Notes under the pieces: model-generated | Seen by the model: only the letters and a program-made list of their open reading frames with translations | Databases searched by the model: none | What the model was told of the DNA's origin: nothing | DNA from: Saccharothrix luteola | GTDB lineage: Bacteria > Actinomycetota > Actinomycetes > Mycobacteriales > Pseudonocardiaceae | Direction: 5' to 3' | NCBI RefSeq assembly: GCF_020859565.1 | Contig: NZ_JAJHUO010000012.1 | Coordinates: forward strand, 85,766-149,765 | DNA length: 64,000 nucleotides | Position numbers and translations under genes: made by a program | Part shown: piece after piece, positions 17,677 through 26,517 of the stretch | How the letters are laid out: the number at the start of each line of letters is the position of its first letter | Position numbering within the stretch: position 1 is the first letter of the stretch

Positions 17677-18501
17677 CTAGGTGGCGCACAGACCGCAGTT
17701 CGGGCCGACGAACTGAGCCTTGCTCGCCTGGTCGCCCTTGAGGTGCCACTTGAGCCAGTGCCCGCCGACCCGGCCGAACTCACCGCCGTTGGGCTGGTCG
17801 AACGTGCCGAAGTGCCCGACGTCGAGGTTGCCCATGAACGCGGGCAGCCCGGCCGGCAGCCGTCGCCAGTCGTCCATCGCGTTCTCGTAGGCGATGTCGG
17901 TCGGCCCGCCGATGAAGTAGGCGATCGGCACGCGCAGCCGCTGCAACAGGTAGTTCTGCGAGTCGTTGAGCATTCCGCTGTTCCACAGCACGGTCGTGGT
18001 CAGCCGCGGGTCGGCGGCCACCTCGTAGGTCTCGATGCCGCCGCACGACTGGCCCATCACGGCGATCTTGGTGGTGTCGATCCGGCCGTAGTACTTGCCG
18101 GTGCGCCTGGAGTTCTCGGCGATCGCCCAGTCGATGGAGTCGACGAGCATGTCCGAGTCGGTCGAGCCGGTGCCGCCCGGCCGGCCGTTCGCGATGACCA
18201 GGAAGCCGTGGGAGGCCCACTCGGTCAGGATGTTCTCGAACCACGTGCCGTCCGCGCGGCACGCGCCGTTGCCCCAGGCCACGATGGGCAGCTTGACGCC
18301 CGTGGGCAGGGTGTTGGGCCGGTAGATCGTGTGGTTGGTCAACCGGAGGGTCGTCTCGTAGCCCGCGGAGTAGGGCCCGGATCCGCCCATGACGGAGGGC
18401 GGCGCCCCGGCTTCGGCCGCCGCGCCGACCGGGCCGGTGGTCGTCGCGGTCAGCACCCCGGCCAGGGCGAGGACGGTGAGAATCGCACTGCGCAATCGCA
18501 T
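17677..18501 (-). CDS. Secreted alpha/beta hydrolase
   Basis: Exported esterase-like alpha/beta hydrolase, 274 residues, with a clear signal peptide (AILTVLALAGVLTA, cleavage near GAAAEA). Core motifs are VAWGNGACRADGTWF, WASHGFLVIANG (oxyanion region), the nucleophile elbow MGQSCGG with the catalytic Ser, and a His late in the chain (VGHFGTF). The fold is like the dienelactone hydrolase/cutinase-type secreted enzymes of actinobacteria. Two terminal Cys (NCGLCAT) may form a disulphide. The ATG at 18501 has a GGAGAAACC ribosome site and begins the signal peptide. Confidence 0.8.
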   Translation of the reverse strand: MRLRSAILTVLALAGVLTATTTGPVGAAAEAGAPPSVMGGSGPYSAGYETTLRLTNHTIYRPNTLPTGVKLPIVAWGNGACRADGTWFENILTEWASHGFLVIANGRPGGTGSTDSDMLVDSIDWAIAENSRRTGKYYGRIDTTKIAVMGQSCGGIETYEVAADPRLTTTVLWNSGMLNDSQNYLLQRLRVPIAYFIGGPTDIAYENAMDDWRRLPAGLPAFMGNLDVGHFGTFDQPNGGEFGRVGGHWLKWHLKGDQASKAQFVGPNCGLCAT

Positions 18502-18645
18502 GGTTTCTCCATCGGTGGCGTGGGTGGGATTGGTGCGGCGCAATCGGAATCTGGCGCACCGCACCCACCCGCGGCCAGCGAGGACGCGGGGGACCGGCGG
18601 AACCACCGATGTCCCACCGGCGCCACCGCCGAGGAGGCGGGAGCG

Positions 18646-19716
18646 CTAGCCGTCACCGCGCGGGTGGTCGTACCCATTTGGCGCGGGGAACTCCAGCACG
18701 ACCTGCGTCACCTGGTCCGGTCGCGAGTCGAGCAGGTCGTAGGCCCACGCCGCGTCCGTGAACGGCACGACGTGCGACACCAACGGCCGCAGCAGCAGGT
18801 GTCCCGCCACCGCCAGGTCGATGACGGTGGCGTTGAGCCGTGCCCTGTCCCACCGGTGCGCGAGACCGGGCGCGACGCCGGAGATCTGCGAGCAGACCAG
18901 ATCGACCCGGTTGTGGTGGAACTCCTCGCCGAGGAACAGGCCGCGCGCCTCGCCCTGGTAGAAGCCGCCCGTGACGACGCGCGCGTTGTACGCGACCGTG
19001 CGGACGGCCTCGTGCAGCGCCTCGTGGTTGCCGCTGACCTCCAGGGCGACGTCCGCGCCCCGGCCCGCGGTCAACGCGCGGACCTGCTCGGCGATGCCGC
19101 CCCCGACGGCGTCCAGCACCACGTCCGCGCCCAGCGCCCGGGCGAGCTCCAGGCGGTCCGGGAGCGGGTCGACACCGATCACCCGCGCGCCGTTGCGCCG
19201 GGCGAGCTGGGCGACGATCTGCCCCACCACGCCGAGGCCGAACACCACGACGGTCTCGCCGACGTGGATGTCGGCGTCCAGCACCACGTTGAGCGCGACC
19301 GAGCCGATGTGGCTGAAGATCCCCAGCACCGGGTCCGCCGCCGGGTCGAGCAGCCGTGCCGCCGCGTACCCCTCCTCCACCACGGTGGTCGAGCGGTGCC
19401 CCCACACGCCCCACACGACCTGGCCTGGCCGGACCGCGGTGACCCCGCCGCCGACCTCGACCACCTCGCCGACCTCCTCGTACCCCACCACCGCCGGGTA
19501 CGCGACCGCCGGGCGACCCGGCACGAACAGGCGCGCGCCGGGATCCCACGTCTTCACCACGTGCGCGTTGGTGCCGCGGTACTGGGTCAGCTCGGTGCCC
19601 GCCGAGATCCCCGAGTACAGCGTGCGCAGGCGGACGCCGGTCGCGTGCAGCGGCGGGTCTGGCTCCTCCGTGATCGAGACGCATCCGGGCGCGTCCAGCC
19701 GCACTACCGTTCCCAT
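18646..19716 (-). CDS. MDR-family alcohol dehydrogenase
   Basis: Medium-chain dehydrogenase/reductase, 356 residues. It has the GISAGTELTQYRG motif typical of the zinc-lacking or atypical branch related to BchC, and the nucleotide-binding VVVFGLGVVGQIVAQLARR. The canonical catalytic Cys near residue 40 is replaced by this GTE motif. The start overlaps the end of the GH63-like gene by 13 nt, so it is coupled in a three-gene leftward operon with it and the epimerase. A role in converting an unusual sugar or its ketone is an inference from context. Confidence 0.8.
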   Translation of the reverse strand: MGTVVRLDAPGCVSITEEPDPPLHATGVRLRTLYSGISAGTELTQYRGTNAHVVKTWDPGARLFVPGRPAVAYPAVVGYEEVGEVVEVGGGVTAVRPGQVVWGVWGHRSTTVVEEGYAAARLLDPAADPVLGIFSHIGSVALNVVLDADIHVGETVVVFGLGVVGQIVAQLARRNGARVIGVDPLPDRLELARALGADVVLDAVGGGIAEQVRALTAGRGADVALEVSGNHEALHEAVRTVAYNARVVTGGFYQGEARGLFLGEEFHHNRVDLVCSQISGVAPGLAHRWDRARLNATVIDLAVAGHLLLRPLVSHVVPFTDAAWAYDLLDSRPDQVTQVVLEFPAPNGYDHPRGDG

Positions 19717-21050
19717 CGCCGCCCTTCCGGTTCACGCGCGAGGACGTCCAGCAGGAGCGCCGCCGTCCAGCTGAAGTGGTCGGAGCCGAGACCTTCGCCG
19801 GTCACCGGGTGGAAGTACTCCCGGAACCCGGCGCCGGAGACCAGACCGACCATGTCGGACGCCAGCCGTTCGGCGTGGCGGGTCTCGCCGTGCGCGAGCA
19901 GCGCCCGCCACAACAACCACGTGGTGTTCAGCCACGTGGGGCCGCGCCAGTACCGGCGCGGGTCGGCGTCGGGCGCGGTGAGGTCGTAGCTGGGCACGCC
20001 GCGCACGCCCGGCGCCGCGAACGCCGGTCCGGTGAGCGTCGCCAGCAGCGCCGACCGGTGCCCCCCGGGCAGCAGCAGCGGCACGAGGCCGGAGACCGTG
20101 CGCTTGGCGAGCCGACGTCCGGTGCGCGCGTCGAGCGCCACGTAGCACCCCAGCGCCGGGTCGAACAGCCGCGTGTGGACCTGGTGCGCCAACTCCCGCG
20201 CCCGCTCGGTGTGCCTGCCCGGGTCGACGCCGACGCGCCGGGCGAGCGCCGCCAACGCGTGCTCCGACCAGGCCAGCACCGCGCAGAACAACGGGTCCAC
20301 GGCGCAGAACGGCAGGCTGAGCAGGTCGTCGTCGGCGTAACCGCGGTCGCGGTAGGCGGCGACGATGCCCATGTAACGCGCGTAGTCGTCGTCCGTCGGA
20401 CGGTGCCCGGCGTCGGCGTGGCGCAGGTCGCGCCGCAGGACCGTGATGTCGTCGGCCAGGCCGGGGTCGACCGCGCCGAGCGGCTCGTCCCACGCCGGGC
20501 TGTTGTCCAGCCCCGACTCCCACGGGTGCACGATGCCGACCAGCCCGGACGCCACGCGTCGCCGTTCGAACAGGTAGTCGTGCAGGCGCGCGAGCCGCGG
20601 GTACAGGCGCCGGACGGCCGCGTCGGTGGCGTGACCGGGGTGGCGTTCGGCGATGGCGAGCACGGCGGCGGCGTGCACCGGCGGCTGGACCAGGCCCGTG
20701 GTCGACACCCCCGCCGGTGGCCCGTGCGGCGGCAGCGGCCGCCAGAACGCCGGACCGGGGAAGTAGGCGTCCTCGGGCACGGCGGGGTTGAACACGATCT
20801 GCGGCACCCTCCCGTCGGCCCACTGCGCGCCGTGCAACGCGGTCAGCTCGGCGAACGCCCGCCGCGGGCTCAGGTGCGCCTGGCCGATGGCGATGAACGC
20901 CGAGTCCCAGCTCCACTGGTGCGGGTAGAGCGCGCTCGTCGGCACGGTGGCCGACCCGCGCCAGTTCCGCAGCAGGGTCGCGGCGGCCTTGCGCCGCAGG
21001 TCGGCGATGTCCGGCGCGCGCGGCTCCGGTGTCGTCCCGATGGTCACCAC
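19704..21050 (-). CDS. GH63-like (alpha/alpha)6 glycosidase
   Basis: Glycoside hydrolase-like protein, 448 residues, resembling the GH63 branch that includes mannosylglycerate/glucosylglycerate hydrolases. Motifs: LYPHQWSWDSAFIAIGQAHL near the N-terminus, GIVHPWESGLDNSPAWD in the middle (probable general acid Asp), RYWRGPTWLNTTWLLWRAL, and GLGSDHFSWTAALLLD near the end. No signal peptide. It begins at a GTG 1 nt after the epimerase stop, so it is in one transcript with it. The true substrate is unknown; the neighbouring import genes suggest a disaccharide or glycoside. Confidence 0.75.
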   Translation of the reverse strand: MVTIGTTPEPRAPDIADLRRKAAATLLRNWRGSATVPTSALYPHQWSWDSAFIAIGQAHLSPRRAFAELTALHGAQWADGRVPQIVFNPAVPEDAYFPGPAFWRPLPPHGPPAGVSTTGLVQPPVHAAAVLAIAERHPGHATDAAVRRLYPRLARLHDYLFERRRVASGLVGIVHPWESGLDNSPAWDEPLGAVDPGLADDITVLRRDLRHADAGHRPTDDDYARYMGIVAAYRDRGYADDDLLSLPFCAVDPLFCAVLAWSEHALAALARRVGVDPGRHTERARELAHQVHTRLFDPALGCYVALDARTGRRLAKRTVSGLVPLLLPGGHRSALLATLTGPAFAAPGVRGVPSYDLTAPDADPRRYWRGPTWLNTTWLLWRALLAHGETRHAERLASDMVGLVSGAGFREYFHPVTGEGLGSDHFSWTAALLLDVLAREPEGRRWER

Positions 21051-21051
21051 C

Positions 21052-21822
21052 TCATCCGCCCGCCTGGCGCAGCACGCCGACCGCCGCGGGTAACGCGGAG
21101 TCGGCCGGACCGGACAGGCGGCACGCGACGCTCGCCCACCCCTCGTACCCGGCGGCGTCGAGCGCCGCGAAGAGCGACGGCCAGTCGACGTGGCCCGCGC
21201 CGGGTTCGAGCCCGTTGGAGTCGGCGAGCTCGACGTGCCCCAGCCACGGCCCGGCGGCCAGCAGCGCGCCGGCGGGGTCGGCTTCCTCGATGTTCATGTG
21301 GAACGTGCCCGCCGCGACCCGCGCGGACCCCAGCGCGCGGCACAGCTCCACCCCCTGCTCGAGCGTGTTGACGGGCTGGCCCTCGTAGCGGTTGACCGGT
21401 TGCAGGCACAGCGACAGGCCCTCCCGCGCGGTCCGCTCGGCGAGGCGGCGCAGGCCGTCGGTCAGCAGGCCGTGCGCTGGCGAGCCGTGGTCCGGGGTGT
21501 CCGGTGTGGACGAGCGCGGCAGCGGCACCCGGCGTGCGTCGGACACCGGCACCACCACTGCCAGCGCGCCCAGCGCCGCGAACGAGGACACCTGTCGATC
21601 GACGTCGCCGACGTGGGGCGGCACGTCAAGGCGCACGGAAGGCAGCACGACACCGTGGCCGGCCGCGCGCTCCAGCCCGGCCCGTCTGGTCTCGAACGCC
21701 TCGCCGCCCCGCGTGCGCAGCGCGATCCCGGCGAAACCCGCCGACTGCGCGAACTCCCACTTCTGCTCGATCGAGGCGCCCGGCAGCAGCTGCTCCTGAC
21801 AGGCGATCTTCCACTGCGGCAT
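21052..21822 (-). CDS. Sugar phosphate isomerase/epimerase (TIM barrel)
   Basis: Xylose isomerase-like TIM-barrel protein, 256 residues (AP endonuclease 2 superfamily). Barrel strands with metal-ligand motifs are seen in LCLQPVNRYEG (Glu replaced by Gln), FHMNIEEAD (His, Asn, Glu) and HVELADSNG. The ATG at 21822 is preferred over frame extensions to 21831 and 21843 because family members start close to ACQEQLLPG and a promoter-like -10 lies 6 nt upstream (leaderless). First gene of the leftward operon in the alpha-galactoside locus. Likely interconverts an imported or oxidised sugar. Confidence 0.72.
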   Translation of the reverse strand: MPQWKIACQEQLLPGASIEQKWEFAQSAGFAGIALRTRGGEAFETRRAGLERAAGHGVVLPSVRLDVPPHVGDVDRQVSSFAALGALAVVVPVSDARRVPLPRSSTPDTPDHGSPAHGLLTDGLRRLAERTAREGLSLCLQPVNRYEGQPVNTLEQGVELCRALGSARVAAGTFHMNIEEADPAGALLAAGPWLGHVELADSNGLEPGAGHVDWPSLFAALDAAGYEGWASVACRLSGPADSALPAAVGVLRQAGG

Positions 21823-21828
21823 GGCCGA

Positions 21829-21858
21829 CATTAATCCCGTCATCAGTCAAAACGACAA
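21829..21858 (-). promoter_or_regulatory. Possible leaderless promoter of epimerase operon
   Basis: On the minus strand a TTGTCG (-35) is followed after 18 nt by TTAATG (-10), 6 nt before the ATG at 21822. That spacing would start the transcript at or near the start codon, and no ribosome site is visible. Confidence 0.4.
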
Positions 21859-22037
21859 TGCGGTATCCCGATCCCTGTGTGGTCCGATCGGCGAACGGCG
21901 TGCCAACACCCCTGCTGCGGGCCCGAAGTCACGTCCGGATTGGCGGTTGTCACGGGACAAACCCGGGTGTTCAGTGACGCCACCGGACACCCGGCCCTGG
22001 CCCGTGAGAGGTCGCGGACCACCGGAAGGGAGCAACC

Positions 22038-23429
22038 ATGACCCGACGTGGACTGCGCGTGCTCGCCGCCGCGGCGCCTGTCGCCCTCGTGCTGTCGGCC
22101 TGCGGCAGCGGCGATCCCGGTGGTGGGGCGGACGGCCCGCTGGTCTTCTGGACCATCGAGGACACCGCCGACCGGGTGCGCGCCCAGGAACGCCTCCTGG
22201 CGCGGTTCACCGAGCGGACCGGCATCGAGACCGAGGTGGTCGCGGTCGCCGAGAACCAGCTCACGACCGTGCTGACCTCGGCCGCCGCGTCCGGCGAGCT
22301 GCCGGACGTGATCGGGTCGATCTCGCTGCCGATCATGAGCCAGTTGCGCACCGACGACCTGCTCGACACCGAGGCGGCCAAGCAGGTCGTGGCCGGCCTC
22401 GGCGCGGACACGTTCGCGCCGCAGTCGCTGGAGCTGACCCGCGAGGGCGACGCGCAGCTCGTCGTGCCCAGCGACGGGTGGGCCCAACTCCTGTTCTACC
22501 GCAAGGACCTGTTCGCCGCGGCCGGGTTGCGGCCGCCGACCACCTACGACGCGATCCGGCAGGCCGCCGAACGGCTCGACCAGGGCGACGTCGCCGGGAT
22601 CGCCGTCAGCACCACGCCCGCCGACGTGTTCACCCACCAGACGTTCGAGCACCTCGCGCTCGCCAACGGCTGCGGGCTCGTCGGGGACGACGGGCAGGTG
22701 GCGTTGCACAGCCCCGAGTGCGTCGGCGCGTTCCAGTTCTACACCGACCTCGTCACCCGGCACTCGGTGGCGGGCAACCAGGACGTCGACACCACGCGGG
22801 CCACGTACTTCGCGGGCAGGTCGGCGATGGTGATCTGGTCGTCGTACCTGCTCGACGAGCTCGCCGGCTTGCGGAACGACGCGCTGCCGACGTGCCCGCA
22901 GTGCCAAGCCGACCCGACGTTCCTCGCGCGGAACACCGGCGTGGTGGCCGCGCTGAGCGGGCCCGATGGCGGTGAGCCGACCACGTTCGGCGAGACCGCG
23001 TCGTTCGCCGTGCTCAAGGACGCCGCGACCGACGACGCGAAGAAGCTGGTCGAGTACCTGATGACCGACGGGTACCGGGACTGGCTGGCCATCGCGCCGG
23101 AGGGCAAGGTGCCGGTCCGCGCGGGCACCAGGGACAACCCGCGGCAGCACGTCGAGGCGTGGCTGGGGCTCGACGTCGGCGTGGACGCCAAGGCGCCGCT
23201 GGCGCAGTTCTACGACGCGGAGACGTTGCGGGTGGTGCAGGAGAGCCCGCGCAGCTTCAGCCGGTGGGGCTTCACGCAGGGCAAGGGGGAACTCGCGGGC
23301 GCGGTCGCCGGGCAACTGGTCGTGCCCAAGGCGTTGGCCGAGGCGGTGAACGGCGGCGGTGACGCGCCCGCGGCGGCGCGCAAGGCGAGCGAGCAGGCCG
23401 CCACGCTCGCCCGGGAACTCGGCGAGTAG
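22038..23429 (+). CDS. ABC sugar-binding lipoprotein
   Basis: Extracellular solute-binding protein of 463 residues. The signal peptide ends in lipobox LSAC (VALVLSACGSG). Family 1 features follow: LVFWTIEDTADR, DVIGSISLPIM, and the ligand-domain hinge LFYRKDLFAAAGL. A CPQC pair in the middle may bind metal or form a disulphide. The GAAGGGAG ribosome site and ATG fix the start. It opens a six-gene rightward operon, so the ligand is most likely an alpha-galactoside (inferred from the GH36 enzyme downstream). Confidence 0.9.
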   Translation: MTRRGLRVLAAAAPVALVLSACGSGDPGGGADGPLVFWTIEDTADRVRAQERLLARFTERTGIETEVVAVAENQLTTVLTSAAASGELPDVIGSISLPIMSQLRTDDLLDTEAAKQVVAGLGADTFAPQSLELTREGDAQLVVPSDGWAQLLFYRKDLFAAAGLRPPTTYDAIRQAAERLDQGDVAGIAVSTTPADVFTHQTFEHLALANGCGLVGDDGQVALHSPECVGAFQFYTDLVTRHSVAGNQDVDTTRATYFAGRSAMVIWSSYLLDELAGLRNDALPTCPQCQADPTFLARNTGVVAALSGPDGGEPTTFGETASFAVLKDAATDDAKKLVEYLMTDGYRDWLAIAPEGKVPVRAGTRDNPRQHVEAWLGLDVGVDAKAPLAQFYDAETLRVVQESPRSFSRWGFTQGKGELAGAVAGQLVVPKALAEAVNGGGDAPAAARKASEQAATLARELGE

Positions 23430-23439
23430 CGGGTCCGCG

Positions 23440-24378
23440 GTGGCGCGAACGCTGAGGCGGCACGACGCCCGCACCGGGTTGCTGCTGCTCACCCCGACGC
23501 TCGTGATCGTGCTCGCGGTCGTGCTCGTGCCGGTGGCGTGGTCGGTGCTGATCGCGTTCCAGCGCGTGCGGCTGATCGACGTGGGCCGCACGGGGCTGTT
23601 CGAGAAGCTGACGCTGGACAACTTCGCCCGCGTGTTCGCCTCGGACGTGCTGTGGGACAGCCTGCGGACGACAGTCGTCTACACGGTGGGCTCGACGGCC
23701 CTCGCCGTGGTGCTGGGGCTGGTCGCGGCGCTGGCGGTGCGGCGACCGTTCCCCGGCCGGTCGTTCGTGCGCGCCGCGATGCTCATCCCGTACGTGGCGC
23801 CGGTCGTCGCGGTCACGTTCGTCTGGCGCGTGCTGCTCAACCCGGAGTTCGGCATCGTCAACAGCTGGGGCAGGCGGCTGTTCGGGTGGGAGGACCCGAT
23901 CGCGTTCCTGTCGCAGGCGCGCGGCGAGATCACGGTGCTCGGCCTCGACGTGCCGGTGCCCACCGCGCTGCTCACCGTGATCGCGTTCGAGGGCTGGCGG
24001 TACTTCCCGTTCGCGTTCCTGTTCCTGCTGGCCAGGTTGTCGGCCCTGCCGGGCGACCTGGAGGAGGCCGCGACCGTGGACGGCGCGACGCCGACGCAGC
24101 GGTTCCGGCACGTCGTGCTGCCGCAGCTGATGCCGGTGATCGCGGTGCTCGTGGTGCTGCGGACGATCTGGACGTTCAACGAGTTCGACGACGTCTTCCT
24201 GCTCACCGGTGGCGCGGCGGGCACGGAGGTGGTGAGCGTCCGGGTGTACGAGCTGCTGACCGTGCAGCGCAACGTCGGCGCCGCCGCCGCCCAGTCCGTG
24301 CTGCTGGCGTCGGTGCTGGTCGTGCTGCTGAGCGCCTACCTGTGGTTGCTGCGGCGGCGGGAAGGGGCGAGGACGTGA
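23440..24378 (+). CDS. ABC sugar permease, MalF-type
   Basis: Inner-membrane permease of 312 residues with about six hydrophobic helices (first: LLLLTPTLVIVLAVVLVPVA). The EAA loop that contacts the ATPase is EEAATVDGATPTQRFRHVVL. It starts at a GTG 11 nt after the lipoprotein stop, and its TGA overlaps the next GTG. Partner of the next permease. No ATPase gene follows, so a shared MsiK-type ATPase is expected. Confidence 0.9.
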   Translation: MARTLRRHDARTGLLLLTPTLVIVLAVVLVPVAWSVLIAFQRVRLIDVGRTGLFEKLTLDNFARVFASDVLWDSLRTTVVYTVGSTALAVVLGLVAALAVRRPFPGRSFVRAAMLIPYVAPVVAVTFVWRVLLNPEFGIVNSWGRRLFGWEDPIAFLSQARGEITVLGLDVPVPTALLTVIAFEGWRYFPFAFLFLLARLSALPGDLEEAATVDGATPTQRFRHVVLPQLMPVIAVLVVLRTIWTFNEFDDVFLLTGGAAGTEVVSVRVYELLTVQRNVGAAAAQSVLLASVLVVLLSAYLWLLRRREGART

Positions 24379-25241
24379 CCCGGGACGGGTTCGAGCGGGC
24401 GGTGATCGCCGTGCTGCGGCCGGTGGTGATCGGGTGCTTCCTGATCGCCACGCTGCTGCCGTTCTACTCCATGCTGATGCTGTCGTTGCGGCCGATCGAG
24501 GACCTGTTGCGGCGGCCCGACTCCTTGCTGGTCGACCTGGGCGAGCTGACCCTGGCCACGTACGCCGACGTGCTGCGGCCCGTGGCGGAGGGCGGTCAGG
24601 GGTTCCTGAGCCTGCTGGGCACCAGCGCGATCGTGGCGACGGCGTCCGTGGCGCTGGCCTTGGCGATCGCGATCCCCGGCGCGTACGCGGTGAGCAGGCT
24701 GGAGTTCTTCGGCAGGCGGCACGTCAGCTCGCTGTTCCTGGTGGTGTACCTGTTCCCGAGCATCGTGCTGGCGATACCGCTGTTCGTGCTGCTCACCCGG
24801 ATGCAGCTGCGCGGCTCGCTTCTCGGCCTGGTGCTGGTCTACATCGCGCAGACCGTGCCCGTGGCGATCTACATGCTCAAGAACTACTTCGAGACGATCC
24901 CGGCGGGCGTCGAGGAGGCGGGTCTGGTCGACGGCCTGAGCCGGGTCGGCGTCATCCGCCGGATCAGCCTGCCGCTGGCCGTGCCGTCGGTGATCGCGAC
25001 CGGCATCTTCGTGTTCATGATCGCCTGGAACGAGTTCCTGTTCGCCCTGCTCTTCCTGGTCGAGCGGCGCGAGAGCTGGACGGTCTCGCTCGGGCTCGCG
25101 CAGCTGTCGGGCAGCATCGAGGTGCCCACCACCGTGCTCATGGCCGGGTCGGTCGTCATCACCGCGCCGGTGGTGCTGCTGTTCTTCCTGACCGAACGGC
25201 TACTCTCACAAGGGCTGACCAGCGGCGCGGAGAAGGGCTGA
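24375..25241 (+). CDS. ABC sugar permease, MalG-type
   Basis: Second permease subunit, 288 residues, about six membrane helices. The EAA loop is EEAGLVDGLSRVGVIRRISL, with a conserved MIAWNEFLFALLFL helix near the end. The GTG at 24375 overlaps the previous stop (GTGA). With the preceding two genes it forms a CUT1-type importer lacking only the ATPase. Confidence 0.9.
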   Translation: MTRDGFERAVIAVLRPVVIGCFLIATLLPFYSMLMLSLRPIEDLLRRPDSLLVDLGELTLATYADVLRPVAEGGQGFLSLLGTSAIVATASVALALAIAIPGAYAVSRLEFFGRRHVSSLFLVVYLFPSIVLAIPLFVLLTRMQLRGSLLGLVLVYIAQTVPVAIYMLKNYFETIPAGVEEAGLVDGLSRVGVIRRISLPLAVPSVIATGIFVFMIAWNEFLFALLFLVERRESWTVSLGLAQLSGSIEVPTTVLMAGSVVITAPVVLLFFLTERLLSQGLTSGAEKG

Positions 25242-25246
25242 ACGCG

Positions 25247-26473
25247 GTGGTGGCAGCGGGTCCGACACCTGCGGCGAGGAGGGAACCCCGGGTGGGGCGC
25301 AGCGGGTTCACGGCGTCACCGGGCGAGATCCTCGCGCTGGTCCGGTCAGGTCGTGTGAAGACGCGCAAGGACCTCCAGGAACTCACCGGCCTGTCGCGCT
25401 CCACGGTCGCGCTGCGCCTCAGCCAGCTCATCTCCGCCGGGTACATCCGCACGGTCGAGCAGCGGCGCGGCACGGCGGGGCGACCGGCCGAGGTGCTCTC
25501 GTTCGAGGAGAGCGACAAGCTGGTGCTGGCGGCCGACCTCGGCGCCACGCACGCGCGGTTCGCGCTGACCGACGCGGGCGGGCGGATGCTGGGCGAGCGC
25601 ACCGAGGACCTGACGATCGGCCAGGACCCCGACGTGGTGCTGAAGCTCGTCATCCGGCGGTGCCGCGAGCTGCTGAAGGGCGCCGGTCGCGATCGGGACC
25701 GGCTCGCCGGGGTGGGTGTGGGGCTGCCCGCGCCCGTCGACTTCCGGACCGGGCGGCCCGTGCAGCCGCCGATCATGCCCGGCTGGCACGGGACCGCGGT
25801 GGCGAAGACGCTCGCCGACGCCCTCGGGTGCCCGGCGTTCGTGGACAACGACGCCAACCTGCTGGGGCTGGGCGAGGTCCGCGAGCGCTACCCGGACGTG
25901 GACAACCTGCTGTTCGTGAAGGTGGGGACCGGGATCGGGGCCGGGGTGATCCTCGGCGGCCGGCCCGAGCGGGGCGCGACCGGCCAGGGCGGCGACATCG
26001 GCCACATCCGGATCGCCCGGCCGGTCGACGGCGCCCGGTGCCGGTGCGGCGCGACCGGATGCCTGGCCGCGCACGCGAGCGGGGCGGCGCTGGCCCGTCA
26101 GCTCACCGAACGCGGGATCGAGGCGCGGACCAGCCGTGACGTCGTGCGCCTCGTGCTGGAGGGCAACGCGGACGCGATCACCTTGGTCCGCGACGCCGGA
26201 CGGCTGCTGGGCGAGGTGCTGGCGACGGCGGTGGCGCTGCTCAACCCGACCGTCGTGGTGATCGGCGGCGACCTCGCGCTCGCCCGCGAACACCTCCTCG
26301 TCGGAGTCCGCGAGCGGCTGTACGAGCGGACCGTGTCGGCGTTGACCAGCAGCTTGGCCGTCGTGCAGAGCCGGCTCGGCGACCGGGCGGGCGTCCACGG
26401 GGCGCGACACATGGTGATCGACCAGGTCTTCTCGGCCGAGGCGGTCGACGCGCGGCTCGCGCCGGAAGGCTGA
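25247..26473 (+). CDS. ROK family regulator
   Basis: ROK-type transcription factor of 408 residues. An N-terminal winged HTH (RVKTRKDLQELTGLSRSTVA, residues about 35-55) is followed by a sugar-kinase-like domain with the ATP-loop ADLGATHARFALTD, the base FVDNDANLLGLGE and the zinc motif CRCGATGCLAAHASG. In the usual ROK motif an acidic residue follows GCL; here it is Ala. It starts 5 nt after the permease stop, so it is in the operon and probably represses it in response to the imported sugar. The kinase activity is doubtful. Confidence 0.88.
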   Translation: MVAAGPTPAARREPRVGRSGFTASPGEILALVRSGRVKTRKDLQELTGLSRSTVALRLSQLISAGYIRTVEQRRGTAGRPAEVLSFEESDKLVLAADLGATHARFALTDAGGRMLGERTEDLTIGQDPDVVLKLVIRRCRELLKGAGRDRDRLAGVGVGLPAPVDFRTGRPVQPPIMPGWHGTAVAKTLADALGCPAFVDNDANLLGLGEVRERYPDVDNLLFVKVGTGIGAGVILGGRPERGATGQGGDIGHIRIARPVDGARCRCGATGCLAAHASGAALARQLTERGIEARTSRDVVRLVLEGNADAITLVRDAGRLLGEVLATAVALLNPTVVVIGGDLALAREHLLVGVRERLYERTVSALTSSLAVVQSRLGDRAGVHGARHMVIDQVFSAEAVDARLAPEG

Positions 26474-26517
26474 CCCGCGTCGACGGCCGGGCGATTTCTC
26501 GAGTTCGAGGGAGAGCG

